Notes under the pieces: model-generated
The model's database searches: none
The model's input: only the letters and a program-made list of their open reading frames with translations
What the model was told of the DNA's origin: nothing
Shown here: positions 45,315 to 55,717 of the stretch, one piece after another
Layout of the letters: every line of letters begins with the position of its first letter
Numbering within the stretch: the first letter of the stretch is position 1
Source of the DNA: Omphiscola glabra
Taxonomy: Eukaryota; Mollusca; Gastropoda; Lymnaeidae
Assembly (NCBI GenBank): GCA_964017045.1
Contig: OZ024806.1
Span: forward strand, 3,681,992-3,745,991
Length of the DNA stretch: 64,000 nucleotides
Direction: 5' to 3'
Translations under genes and position numbers: made by a program

Positions 45315-45790
45315 AACAAGATGTCTGTTCTCTGTCACAACTTTTTCTCTGGTTCCTGACCTTCCTATCTTACTGAGCTTCTTACTGTCTATTCACCCCT
45401 TCGAAAGCTTCGTTCCTCCGCAGACTCGCCTATTCTTTATCTTCCGAAAACACACACTAAAACATAAAGTGAAAGATCTTTCTCTTTATGTGCCCCGAAA
45501 CAATGGAATTCTCTCCCATTTCAAATCCGCAATGTAACGACCATAACAGCCATTAAAACTGCCCTCAAGACCCATCTCTTTAAACTCTACTATACCGACT
45601 CATTCTCACCCCCCCCCCCTTTCTGGCTGATAAAAACGCTCTATGCTGCTGGGTGCTGTCCATGGCTGGTCAGGGGTAGATAGTAATTGGGTGGTGAGGT
45701 CCAGCTTTTCAGCATCTGTTTTTAAATGTATACGTTTCTGTAATTGCTAATTATATGTAAAGTGACCAACCCATCCCTTTTACAATAACA
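45315..45790 (+). mobile_element. L2/CR1-type LINE, C-terminal RT end and 3' UTR
   Basis: A plus-strand frame reads SYLTELLTVYSPLRKLRSSA, then, after one in-frame TAA, SERSFSLCAPKQWNSLPFQI and ALKTHLFKLYYTD. The RSSxDS, KQWNSLP and LKTHLFK blocks are the standard C-terminal tail of L2/CR1-type LINE polymerases. The 3' UTR shares GATGCTGCTGGGTGC with the copy at 39.5-39.86 kb. Upstream RT and endonuclease are absent. The protein tail is broken by the single stop and, at about 45610, a poly-C run. Confidence 0.87.
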
Positions 45791-45867
45791 TTCTTTTTTT
45801 CTCTTCTGCCAACGAATTTGAAGAACCAACTAGATGTTCTCATCATTCTAGACGTGCGAGGCACAGC

Positions 45868-45999
45868 TAGTGTAGTCTTAAGAACGAGACACAGCTAGTC
45901 TTAAGAACGGGACACAGCTAGTCTTAAGAATGAGACACAGCTAGTCTTATGAACGAGACACAGCTAGTCGTAAGAACGAGACACAGCTAGTCTTAAGAA
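45868..45999. repeat. 23-bp tandem repeat, about 5 copies
   Basis: Units contain GACACAGCTAGTCTTAAGAA. Confidence 0.9.
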
Positions 46000-46021
46000 A
46001 TAATTTCATTTTGGCAAACAT

Positions 46022-46455
46022 GTTCTTTTTGAACGCATTATTTTGTTTTACTATATATATTGTAAAAAGCGCAAACTTGAGTGGTATGGCCCCATGACAA
46101 GAAAACAAGGGCTCGCCAAAGAAATCATGCAGGGCACAACTAGAAGAGGGAGAAGAAGAGGAAGACAGAGAAAAAGATGGGAAGATAACATCAAAGAGTG
46201 GACGGGATTAAAACTAGGCGATGATATGCATAGTGCAGGAGACCCAGAGGAATGGAGAAATATGGTTTTCATGTCATCTGTGGCGTCCCAACGGTCCAAG
46301 GACTAAGGGACATGATGAGATGATGATAGTGCGTTCAAAAAGAAATTTTACGCAAAGTTTGCTCGTGTGAACTGAAAATAAATTTCGACCAAACTTCTGT
46401 TCGATCAAACTTCCGTAGATAATTTTCCGTCGACGAAATTTCTTTCAGACGAAAC
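46022..46455. mobile_element. long-TIR MITE (relative of 11.14 kb), interrupted by a LINE end
   Basis: The left segment GAACGCATTATTTTGTTTTA matches the reverse complement of the centre of the element at 11137-11395. The right segment (AGTGCGTTCAAAAAGAAATT, ending ATTTTCCGTCGACGAAATTT) matches one arm. The other arm is missing. A LINE 3' fragment occupies the former loop. Confidence 0.75.
46062..46329 (+). mobile_element. LINE 3' end nested in the MITE
   Basis: The frame at 46043-46306 ends with RRGRRRGRQRKRWEDNIKEW followed by TGLKLGDDMHSAG, a widespread C-terminal block of non-LTR retrotransposon polymerases; I do not assign a clade. After the stop, GGGACATGATGAGATGATGA is a GAT-type tail. 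Only about 270 bases of the element were inserted, and the decayed sister copy is at 37178-37458. The reading frame of the tail is intact, so this is a comparatively young truncated insertion. Confidence 0.85.
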
Positions 46456-46597
46456 GGTGTGCTTGTATCACTGTTTCGTATAATAGTTATGTAGCAGGCC
46501 CACTGTATTGTCATGCTAAACGTAGCTAAACATTCGTTCAACTTTTGTTTAATGTAGGTCTAATCTAAATTAGCCGAACAGTTATACTTGAGGATTA

Positions 46598-47872
46598 ACC
46601 AAAAATGTAAATGTCGACCAATAAGAAAAGCGTGTTACAATTTATATTACAACCAATATGAAAGCGTTTTAAAATTTAAATGTCAACCAATAAGAAAGCG
46701 TGTTATAATTTAAATGTCGACCAATAAGAAAGCGTGTTACAATTTAAATGTCGACCAATAAGAAAAACGTGTTACAATTTAAATGTCGACCAATAAGAAA
46801 TCGTATTATAATTTAAATGTCGACCAATAAGAAAACGTGTTAATTGTCGACCAATAAGAAAACGTGTTACAATTTAAATGTCGACAAGTAAGAAAAGCGT
46901 GTTACAATTTAAATGTTGACCAATAAGAAAGCGTGTTACAATTTAAATGTCGACCAATAAGAAAAACGTGTTACAATTTAAATGTCGACCAATAAGAAAG
47001 CGTATTATAATTTAAATGTCGACCAATAAGAAAACGTGTTAATTGTCGACCAATAAGAAAACGTGTTACAATTTAAATGTCGACAAGTAAGAAAAGCGTG
47101 TTACAATTTAAATGTTGACCAATAAGAAAGCGTGTTACAATTTAAATGTCGACCAATAAGAAAGCGTGTTACAATTTAAATGTCGACCAATAAGAAAAAC
47201 GTGTTACAATTTAAATGTCGACCAATAAGAAAGCGTATTATAATTTAAATGTCGACCAATAAGAAAACGTGTTAATTGTCGACCAATAAGAAAACGTGTT
47301 ACAATTTAAATGTCGACAAGTAAGAAAAGCGTGTTACAATTTAAATGTTGACCAATAAGAAAGCGTGTTACAATTTAAATGTCGACCAATAAGAAAAACG
47401 TGTTACAATTTAAATGTCGACCAATAAGAAAGCGTATTATAATTTAAATGTCGACCAATAAGAAAACGTGTTAATTGTCGACCAATAAGAAAACGTGTTA
47501 CAATTTAAATGTCGACAAGTAAGAAAAGCGTGTTACAATTTAAATGTTGACCAATAAGAAAGCGTGTTACAATTTAAATGTCGACCAATAAGAAAAACGT
47601 GTTACAATTTAAATGTCGACCAATAAGAAAGCGTATTATAATTTAAATGTCGACCAATAAGAAAACGTGTTAATTGTCGACCAATAAGAAAACGTGTTAC
47701 AATTTAAATGTCGACCAATAAGAAAAGCGTGTTACAATTTAAATGTCGACCAATAAGAAAGCGTGTTACAATTTAAATGTCGACCAATAAGAAAGCGTGT
47801 TACAATTTAAATGTCGACCAATAAGAATGCGTGTTACAATTTAAATGTCGACCAATAAGAAAAGCGTATTAC
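46598..47872. repeat. 34-bp array, about 37 copies, with roughly 200-bp super-repeats
   Basis: Units contain GTCGACCAATAAGAAAGCGT and the AT-rich ACAATTTAAAT. A shortened unit (TAATTGTCGA) recurs at 46851, 47040, 47273, 47472 and 47671; two intervals are exactly 199 bases, another is 233 (199 plus one unit). The variant order between markers is conserved. Confidence 0.95.
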
Positions 47873-48265
47873 GACGAAAATGTATGGATAAGCGGAAAAA
47901 AAGCGTTCCTTCAAGTCTCCGTTCTTGACTTTTTCTTGGGTCATTACGATAACAAAAATACATAGGCTAAGCTTCGATCGACAACAAATATGTCTAGGCT
48001 AGCTTTGTAATTATGTTTTGCAAGAATTTCACTACCCCATCCCCAAGTCAATATTTTCTGTGACCAGATTACTTTAAAATACATGTTTAACAACTTTAAA
48101 TGACTTTTTGATTCTCTTGGTAAGAACCAAACTATACATCAGATGTATATCAATTGAAATTCCCCACCATCTCATTTTTATAAAAAGAATACAAATATCA
48201 ACACTTTTCTTTAACATTTTTCCACTAACGCAGAACGTATGCATGAAAAAGTTTTTAAAATATAT
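47873..48265. other. AT-rich non-coding stretch
   Basis: No gene recognised. Confidence 0.45.
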
Positions 48266-48450
48266 AAGTCTTTCGGTCTCAGCCGAAAGTCATTATTAAC
48301 TTCCATTTTTTTCCGTTTTAGCTGAAAGCCTTTTTAACTTTCGATTTGTTTTTGGTTTTGGCCGAAAGTCCTCTTTAACTTTCGGTTTGTTTTCGGGTTT
48401 AGCCGAAAGTCCTTTTTAACTTTCGGGTTGTTTTCGGTTTTGGCCGAAAG
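48266..48450. repeat. 41-bp tandem repeat of hairpin-forming units
   Basis: About 4.5 units; GCCGAAAG blocks begin near 48321, 48361, 48402 and 48443. Each unit contains both ACTTTCGG and CCGAAAGT, so each boundary can form a stem (for example CTTTCGGTCTCAGCCGAAAG at 48269). Confidence 0.85.
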
Positions 48451-49692
48451 CATAAAAATCCCATTCAATCGATCTATAGTTTACACACTCAGCCTTGAAT
48501 GTAGTACCGAAACACAGCATAGCTCCTCATCATTGCAGTACTTTACACGATAGGCACACCCAGAAAATAACACCTAGGCACAATAACTCCTCCTGGTATT
48601 GAATATTCACCCCATAAAGTAAAATCCAGACTCACTTACCCCCCCCCCCCCCGACGTGATTCTTTACCCAAGAATATAACACCACGACACACTAACTACC
48701 GTCTTACATCATCCCGACCCCAAATTTTAACACCGACACTCTAAAACCCATGCACCCCCTTTCTCCACCCCAGTGGACACATACAGACACACTAATTCCA
48801 CCTTGAACCCCCCCCCCCTCCTTCCCCCACACGCACAAAGTAACAACTGAAATATTTATACCATTTATTCATCTGCCACCATACCATAGTAGAAAAAAAA
48901 AATATTTGGATAGTCCGTCCTAATCACGGCACGGCCAAACCCCCCCCCCCCAATCTCTCAACGCACACAACAGCCCCCACCACCTCCCCTAGAGTCCAGG
49001 CTTTAATGGTTTGGAGTGTCGAGCAGATGACAAAAAACAAACACAAGGTTGACGACCAAAGTGATAGAATTTCGATTTCTTCCTCCATCGCCGTCCATCG
49101 CCGTGTAGTCTTTTTTTTCTTCATCATTTTTTGATCGACGGAAAGTCTGGAAAAAAATATATTGTCATAATAATAAAAATGTATCATCAAAAGGACAAAC
49201 ATGACTATGAGGACGAACAGAACGTTAATAAAAGAGATGTTTTGGTTGGTTAGAAGAAAGCGTTTAAGCCACGCGATAATGGATTGAACGATCTAAATCT
49301 TTAAGCTTTCATAAGTCAACATTTTTTTGTTTTTTGTTTTTTGTTTGTTTGTTTGTTTGTTTTTTTTAAATTCTGTGAAAAGGAATAAAGCAAACGAGTT
49401 TAATGACTTTAATTAGGCAAGTCGGATAACTCATTTGGCGCATTGGGAGACTATCACGTCATTTTTCACGTTCTCAAGCTCCAATGGTTAACATAGAGCT
49501 AGTCGTTAAAACAAAGATTTGGAAACTTCACGGGGTAAATTTTAATTGAATACTGATGCGTAGGAGGATTTTGGTGGTGCTGAAAATCTCTTTTAAAAAC
49601 AATAAGATACAAAAAACTGAGACGAAAAAATAAATACCATATGAAGGTTGTTTTAAAAAAAAACACAATTACAATTCAATGAATTGGCTTCA
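48451..49692. other. non-coding stretch with poly-C tracts
   Basis: Poly-C runs at about 48639-48652, 48809-48818 and 48940-48950, and (GTTT)n near 49327-49362. No gene supported. Confidence 0.45.
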
Positions 49693-50072
49693 GTGAGACT
49701 GTCATTTGAGCATAGGTGAGGCTGTCGTTTGAGCTTAGGTGAGGCTGTCGTTTGAGCTTAGGTGAGGCTGTCGTTTGAGCTTAGGTGAGGCTGTCATTTG
49801 AGCTTAGGCGAGGCTGTCGTTTGAGCTTAGGTGAGGCTGTCATTTGAGCTTAGGCGAGGCTGTCGTTTGAGCTTAGGTGAGGCTGTCTTTTGAGCTTACG
49901 TGAGGCTGTCATTTGAGCTTAGGTGAGGCTGTCATTTGAGCTTAGGGGAGGCTGCCATTTGAGCTTAGGCGAGGCTGTCATTTGAGCTTACGTGAGGCTA
50001 TCATTTGAGCTTAGGTGAGGCTGTCATTTGAGCTTAGGCGAGGCTGTCATTTGAGCTTAGGTGAGTATGTCA
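49693..50072. repeat. 24-bp minisatellite, about 16 copies
   Basis: Units contain TGAGCTTAGGTGAGGCTGTC. Confidence 0.94.
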
Positions 50073-50244
50073 TTTAAGCACCGGGAGGTGGGGTGTGAGA
50101 CGTCCAGATTGTTCGGTCCATTTCGACCAGGCCCAATAAAGATTACATCACAATTGTGGACAGCGCTAGTTGACTATTAAGCCGATAATTTTACTACACA
50201 TGAGGTTAAGAAGAGTGGAGAAATCATTTCCAAAAAGTACCAAA

Positions 50245-50513
50245 CTGGCTTAAGTACAAAAACTGGCTAAAGTACCAAACTGGCTAAAGTGCTAATCTGG
50301 CTAAAGTACTAATCTGGCTAAAGTACTAATCTATCTAAATTACCAAATTGGCTAAAGTACTAATTTGGCTAAATTACCAAACTGACTAAAGTACTAATCT
50401 GGCTAAATTACTGAACTGGCTAAAGTACTAATCTGGCGAAATTACGTAACTGACTAAAGTACCAAACTGGCTAAAGTGCTAATCTGGCTAAATTACCAAA
50501 CTGGCTAAAGTAC
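50245..50513. repeat. 17-bp minisatellite, about 16 copies
   Basis: Units around CTGGCTAAAGTACTAAT; AAAGTACC and AAATTACC variants alternate in the middle, giving partial 34-bp dimers. Confidence 0.92.
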
Positions 50514-51078
50514 TCGACGACCGGGTAACTTAAGAAATACGAGATGGCTAGGAATAAAAATTTGGAAACAAAATTTGCTGAAAAAAGGAAAATAGAATCT
50601 AAGGAGAGGACCGTCGGGGGAGCTCCCGTTAGTATCAAACAGGAGCCCCCAGCCTCGCAGACTTGGCCTCTAGGACAACGAGGAGTAGGAGAGAAGAAAA
50701 ACAACGAACCTTTCTTAGAAAGTCTTTTCGTTTTATCACACTCCACAGTATTTTGAGGGATGAAATCCGCACTGCTACACGGCGAGATATATTGTTGTAT
50801 TCCTTTCAGTAAATTAAAATATCTCTTTTTTTAAAATAATGCGTACTGCATTGGATGAGTTCACTTGTAATAAAATAGACTTCTTATCAGAAATAGTTCA
50901 TTTCAAGTGGACATTTGTGTACCTGCTTGTTTGTCCAAATAACCGAAGTGAGTGGAATGAGTAGAAGTTGTTATAATTTTTATGAAGAAAATAGCTCTTT
51001 TAAAAAAACAACTAACAAGGTAAATTTTTCGAGTCTGTTAGTTTATTACATAATAAATGAAAGTTATAAAGATATAAA
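50514..51078. other. non-coding stretch, nothing recognised
   Basis: The small ORFs at 50471-50756 on both strands are unrecognised and lack supporting features. Confidence 0.4.
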
Positions 51079-51204
51079 GCAGCCCTGCACCACATACGGC
51101 CCACCAGCACCCACTGTGCGGCCCGCAAAGTAACGATACATTCTTTTTTAATATTATTTTCTTAACAGCTTTCCACCCTGTCCTATTTTCTGTCGGCCCG
51201 CACA
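51079..51204 (+). mobile_element. possible hAT-type terminus flanking an array
   Basis: CAGCCCTGCACCACATACGG and TGCGGCCCGCAAAGTAAC resemble ends of hAT-derived repeats. GGCCCGCA then becomes the core of the tandem unit to the right. Confidence 0.35.
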
Positions 51205-51617
51205 AGTGTTTCATAAAGTATTACTGCCCGCATAAGTTTTACATAAAGTTTTACGGCCCGCACAAAATTTTCATAAAGTATTACGGCCCGCAGAAGTCCT
51301 TCATAAAGTATTACGGCCCGCAGAAGTCCTTCATAAAGTATTACGGCCCGCAGAAGTCCTTCATAAAGTATTACGGCCCGCAGAAGTCCTTCATAAAGTA
51401 TTACGGCCCGCAGAAGTCCTTCATAAAGTATTACGGCCCGCAGAAGTCCTTCATAAAGTATTACGGCCCGCAGAAGTCCTTCATAAAGTATTACGGCCCG
51501 CAGAAGTCCTTCATAAAGTATTACGGCCCGCAGAAGTCCTTCATAAAGTATTACGGCCCGCAGAAGTCCTTCATAAAGTATTACGGCCCGCAGAAGTCCT
51601 TCATAAAGTATTACGGC
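51205..51617. repeat. 30-bp minisatellite with polarity, about 14 copies
   Basis: Units contain AAGTATTACGGCCCGCAGAA. The leftmost three differ from each other (CACAAGTGTT, CATAAGTTTT, CACAAAATTT), whereas about ten copies from 51285 rightward are identical. The array thus has an old degenerate edge and a freshly amplified body. Confidence 0.95.
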
Positions 51618-51656
51618 TTGCCTTACATTTTAAGTTGTGCAGACCTGCCTTAAGGA

Positions 51657-52099
51657 TAAAATATGAAGGAATGCGCTCAGTCTGTGTAAAGAAAATAGTA
51701 GAAAAAGGTATGTAGAAAGACAGGACAATAAGATATGAAGGAATGCGCTCAGTCTGTGTAAAGAAAATAGTAGAAAAAGGTATGTAGAAAGACAGGACAA
51801 TAAGATATGAAGGAATGCGCTCAGTCTGTGTAAAGAAAATAGTAGAAAAGGGTATGTAGAAAGACAGGACAATAAGATATGAAGGAATGCGCTCAGTCTG
51901 TGTAAAGAAAATAGTAGAAAAAGGTATGTAGAAAGACAGGACAATAAGATATGAAGGAATGCGCTCAGTCTGTGTAAAGAAAATAGTAGAAAAAGGTATG
52001 TAGAAAGACAGGACAATAAGATATGAAGGAATGCGCTCAGTCTGTGTAAAGAAAATAGTAGAAAAAGGTATGTAGAAAGACAGGACAATAAGATATGAA
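51657..52099. repeat. 72-bp minisatellite, 6 near-identical copies, in PLE 3' region
   Basis: Units begin at 51668, 51740, 51812, 51884, 51956 and 52028 (GGAATGCGCTCAGTCTGTGT). The only difference noticed is an A-to-G change in the third. As 72 is a multiple of three, a long minus-strand frame results. It ends where the Penelope-type CGTTTCGGCTAAGAGCC motif begins. Confidence 0.95.
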
Positions 52100-52339
52100 C
52101 GTTTCGGCTAAGAGCCTTCCTCAGCAGACAGGACAAATGAAAATATAACAAGAAATAGAAACACGTTAAAAAGTTCAACGATCGCCATTGTAATTGCCGG
52201 AAGTTAGCATTTTCTAAAACCAAGATTACAGGAAGTGATCGAATTCGTGTATTGTTACTGTCAAAAATAAGATCTTAACTCTAAACGCAAAAAAAAAAAA
52301 AATATATATATATATTTTGGAGATATATAAAATATAGGA

Positions 52340-53390
52340 AATGAAATTAAAAAAAAAATTAAGGAAATGTGAGAGTTTTTGTTAAATTCCATATGGTGAT
52401 ATTGTGCCACAATGCTGAAATACTTTGCTTTCCATTCTTACTCTCTCTGGTGTGTTTGTACAGGAAATCAGTGCCGTGATGGGAACATCTGATGTCACTT
52501 TATGTTACCACATTTATCTCTATTGAAATGGGATGCGAACGGGGAAAATTTGCCTTGTTAAACATCACGAAGATGTTCAGTGAACCTATCTGATAATCTA
52601 CTACCAGTTTCGCCTATATAACAGGAGCGACATCTACGGCACACAGTCGCATTGATCACATTTCGACATGTGAAGCTCTCTTTGATGGTAAAAGTACCTT
52701 TGGTGGTAAAAGTACCTTTGGTGGTAAAAGTACCTTTGGTATTACATGTACCTTTGGTGGTACACGTACCTTTGGTGGTAAAAGTACCTTTGGTGGTAAA
52801 AGTACCTTTGGTGGTAAAAGTACCTTTGGTGGTAAAAGTACCTTTGGTGGTAAAAGTACCTTTGGTGGTACACGTACCTTTGGTGGTAGAAGTACCTTTG
52901 GTGGTACACGTACCTTTGGTGTACAAGTACCTTTGGTGGTACAAGTACATTTGGTGGTAAAAGTACCTTTGGTGGTACAAGTGTCTTTGGTGGTACAAGT
53001 ACCTTTGGTGGTACACGTACCTTTGGTGGTAAAAGTACCTTTGGTGGTACACGTACCTTTGGTGGTTTAAAGTACCTTTGGTGGTACACGTACCTTTGGT
53101 GGTAAAAGTACCTTTGGTGGTACACGTACCTTTGGTGGTAAAAGTACCTTTGGTGGTACACGTACCTTTGGTGGTAAAAGTACCTTTGGTGGTACAAGTA
53201 CCTTGGTGTACAAGTACCTTTGGTGGTACAAGTACATTTGGTGGTACAAGTACCTTTGGTGGTACAAGTACCTTTAGTGAGGCTGTCGTGTTTGGTTTGC
53301 AGTGTATAGGGACATGTCGTACAACGGCTTCTTGGGCATGGTTTACTCCCAAACAACTCCTCGCTCGTCTCGTAGTGAACTCAAGTGTAA
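52340..53390 (-). pseudogene. Penelope-like GIY-YIG endonuclease region, expanded and broken
   Basis: Would nick DNA to prime integration. Reading minus strand from 53356: GSKPCPRSRCTTCPYTLQ is the usual Cys-rich linker (CxxxxCxxC). An 18-base (six-residue, KGTFTT-like) block is then repeated about 32 times. The sequence resumes with KESFTCRNV, CRRCRSCYIGETGSRLSDRF and TEHLRDV (stop at 52558), which is the GIY-YIG core (YIGET, the Arg of SDR, and EH). Beyond the stop, GTISPYGI near 52395 is the expected C-terminal block, so the TAA is probably a mutation. A 2-base loss near 53207 shifts the frame between the linker and the repeat. Ordinary Penelope proteins have only a short TFTIK-type linker here. 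Confidence 0.85.
52685..53275. repeat. 18-bp minisatellite inside PLE coding sequence, about 32 copies
   Basis: Unit GGTGGTAAAAGTACCTTT with TACACG and TACAAG variants; K-type and C-type units partly alternate, giving 36-bp dimers between 53000 and 53190. The first unit merges with the codons for the Penelope linker at 52680, so the repeat was seeded from element sequence. Confidence 0.95.
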
Positions 53391-53400
53391 CGAAGCGATA

Positions 53401-54508
53401 GTAAAGGCAATTCGAATAATAAAAATATATGAAAAATGATCACTTTAAAAAAAAAAATAGAGGACAACGAAATTTGATTTTGTTATTTTTTATGGTTTCC
53501 GTTGAAATATAATTTAAAAGAAAAAAAAAAAAGTACCCGTCATTCAGCTGACTGACTATCGCCATGTGATGTGTTACCGACTTTCGTCATGTGATGTGTT
53601 ACCGACTATCGTCATGTGGTGTGTTTGACCCAACGTGCTAACTTTATGTTTCAAAAGCTGTAACAGCAGACGCACACATTACACATCGCCCAAAGACATC
53701 ACTTCAGGAGGATACGTACATGTACAAAAAACACTTACAAATGTATGTATGTGCTACATTAGACCTCCTTCATGTTTATGTTGTGCTACTATAGACCTCC
53801 GCCATTTTAATAGTGTGCTACATTACACCTCCGCCATTTTAATATTAACATATTTAGAAGCCCGTGAAATACACCAACCATTCTAGATTGAGACATGTAA
53901 GTCATAGAATATAATAGAATTAACGACGCCATTTGTCAGTTTACTTACTTTCGCAAACGAAACGACACCTTGTCTCTGACGCCTGGCACATACATCACGT
54001 GCTACTTGCTTTTCAAAAAAGAAACTTTTCTGCGCGTATGACGTGACGCCAGGCATTGGTGGTATCAGACTCCCCCACCCCCACCCAACGTTTCCTTTTT
54101 AATCACCTCTATCCCCACCCCCGAAGCCTCACTACAATTTCCAAAATTTCCATCTCATCATGGCCTGATATTAAACTGTCGAGTCGCAGTTTGAAAGTCT
54201 CGCAAGGACCCACCAGAAGACTATTTCCCCGCGGGACTCGTGGGGCGCCGAGATATTGCAGAAAAGGCGCAAAAGAAAGAGAAAAAAAAAAGTATCGATG
54301 AGAGTATAAAGAAAAAAAAAATGACTAAAGATCAATGCTAGAGGTGCAAGGAGGGAAAGGGGAGAGGGTTGGCGGGGCTGAGGACCGATGGGATTGAAAG
54401 GAGAGGGAGAAGAAAGGAGGGATGTGGCCCAATCAGCCGATCGCTTCTATACCGCAGCAGTAAGGTATTCCACAAGATTTAAGCTCTATTTTGTTTTGAT
54501 TTTTGTTT
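53401..54508. repeat. non-coding stretch with two small arrays
   Basis: Three copies of about 25 bp at 53553-53627 (core CGTCATGTGATGTGTTACCG) and three of 32 bp at 53751-53845 (core GACCTCCGCCATTTTAATA). Otherwise nothing recognised. Confidence 0.6.
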
Positions 54509-54697
54509 TCCTAGACCAGTGGTTCTCAACCTTCCTAATGCCGCGACCCTTTAATACAGTTCCTCGTGTTGGGGGCGACCCCCAAACCATAATTTATGTT
54601 CGTTGCTACCTCATAACAATGTGTTTTCCGATGGTCTTATGCGACCTTTGAATAAGCGTCGCGACCCACAAGTTGAGTGAGAACCGCTGTCTTAGAC
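54509..54697 (-). mobile_element. SPIN-like hAT MITE, copy 4 (inverted)
   Basis: A 173-bp element at 54517-54689, opposite in orientation to copies 1-3. It begins CAGTGGTTCTCAACCTTCCT, continues TAATGCCGCGACCCTTTAAT and ends AAGTTGAGTGAGAACCGCTG. Flanking octamers TCCTAGAC and TCTTAGAC match at 7 of 8 positions and fit the CTAG-centred target preference known for the family. It retains TGTGTTTTCCGATGGTCTTA, a phrase shared with SPIN in other animals as I recall it. Confidence 0.9.
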
Positions 54698-55717
54698 CAC
54701 CTTGGCCCAAGATTGTTTGATTGTGTAAACTATACAGGCAGAGTAGAAACCTTAAAAATTGTCGAGAACATTCACGGAACAATGATGTCGACAAATAAAT
54801 TCACAGAATTTAGAGAAAACCAAGAAACCATTGGGGCTAATAGATTTTTTTTTTTTGATACATCTATTTGTCAGTTTAAAAAAAAAATTTGGATAACTTT
54901 GGACTATTAAAAAAAAAAAAATAATAATACGTTTCTATAACAGACGTATTTTCGCTAGATATTAGCTCGCTTGATAAAGTTTCCAAACTACCCTAAACAA
55001 TCCGTCAGCTTCTTTTGTGTTTGGGAATGCACATTTTTGTTCGAATATCAATTTACATTTTTTAATCACACACCAACAGCAAGAAATCCTTCTAAAATTA
55101 AACCCCCTTAAAAAAAAAAACCCAAGTTTTTCGGTATAAATCATTTATATTCATCTTGTTTTTGATGTACGTAATTGTATGTACGTTATTTTATCATGTA
55201 TGTCATGGTAGAAACTGATTTTTGGCTTGGTAAGGGTTTTCATCAAACTTGGTGCACGTAAAAGCCGTATTGACCAAAGACATATTTAAACACAAATACG
55301 TCACAATTCAAAGAACATAGCAACCGCTACACAATTAGTCTCCACACCAAAACGCGCAACTATCGAAAAATTCATCAACATCCCCCCCCCCCCTCCTTAT
55401 GAAACACAGGAAAAAACTGATTTTCGGGGATGCTGGTTGGACTGAAAATTCGATTGACTGTGTAGTCATTGGCAACGAGTCTATGTGCGAAGTTTCAGCT
55501 CGATAGGATGACGGAAAGGGGGTCAGTTAGCCTTCCGAAGATTTTTGCCACTCATGACCACACGAAGAAAAGCGAACTTAATAGATCTCATTGGTTGAAA
55601 GTTTTCAACTAGAAATAATACTCTCTGTCCCAAACAACTAATGAGTTGATACGCGCTTGAAACACATGGTAAGGGGCGTTGCTACGAATTCAGAGGCTTG
55701 GGACGAGTGTAACACAT
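54698..55717. other. AT-rich non-coding stretch
   Basis: Possible dispersed repeat at about 55215-55545 (GCGAAGTTTCAGCTCGATAG), not identified. Poly-C at about 55383-55393. No gene. Confidence 0.4.

Larger units (their letters stand above)
51630..53400 (-). mobile_element. Penelope-like element (PLE), 3' portion
   Basis: On the minus strand the order is: Cys-rich linker, GIY-YIG endonuclease, C-terminal tail, then 3' sequence containing GAGGAAGGCTCTTAGCCGAA, a stretch typical of Penelope 3' regions as I recall them. The reverse transcriptase that should lie upstream (above 53400) is missing. Two tandem expansions sit within the element: 18-bp units in the coding part (52685-53275) and six 72-bp units in the 3' part (51668-52099). 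Frames are broken at several points, so the copy is dead. Confidence 0.82.
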
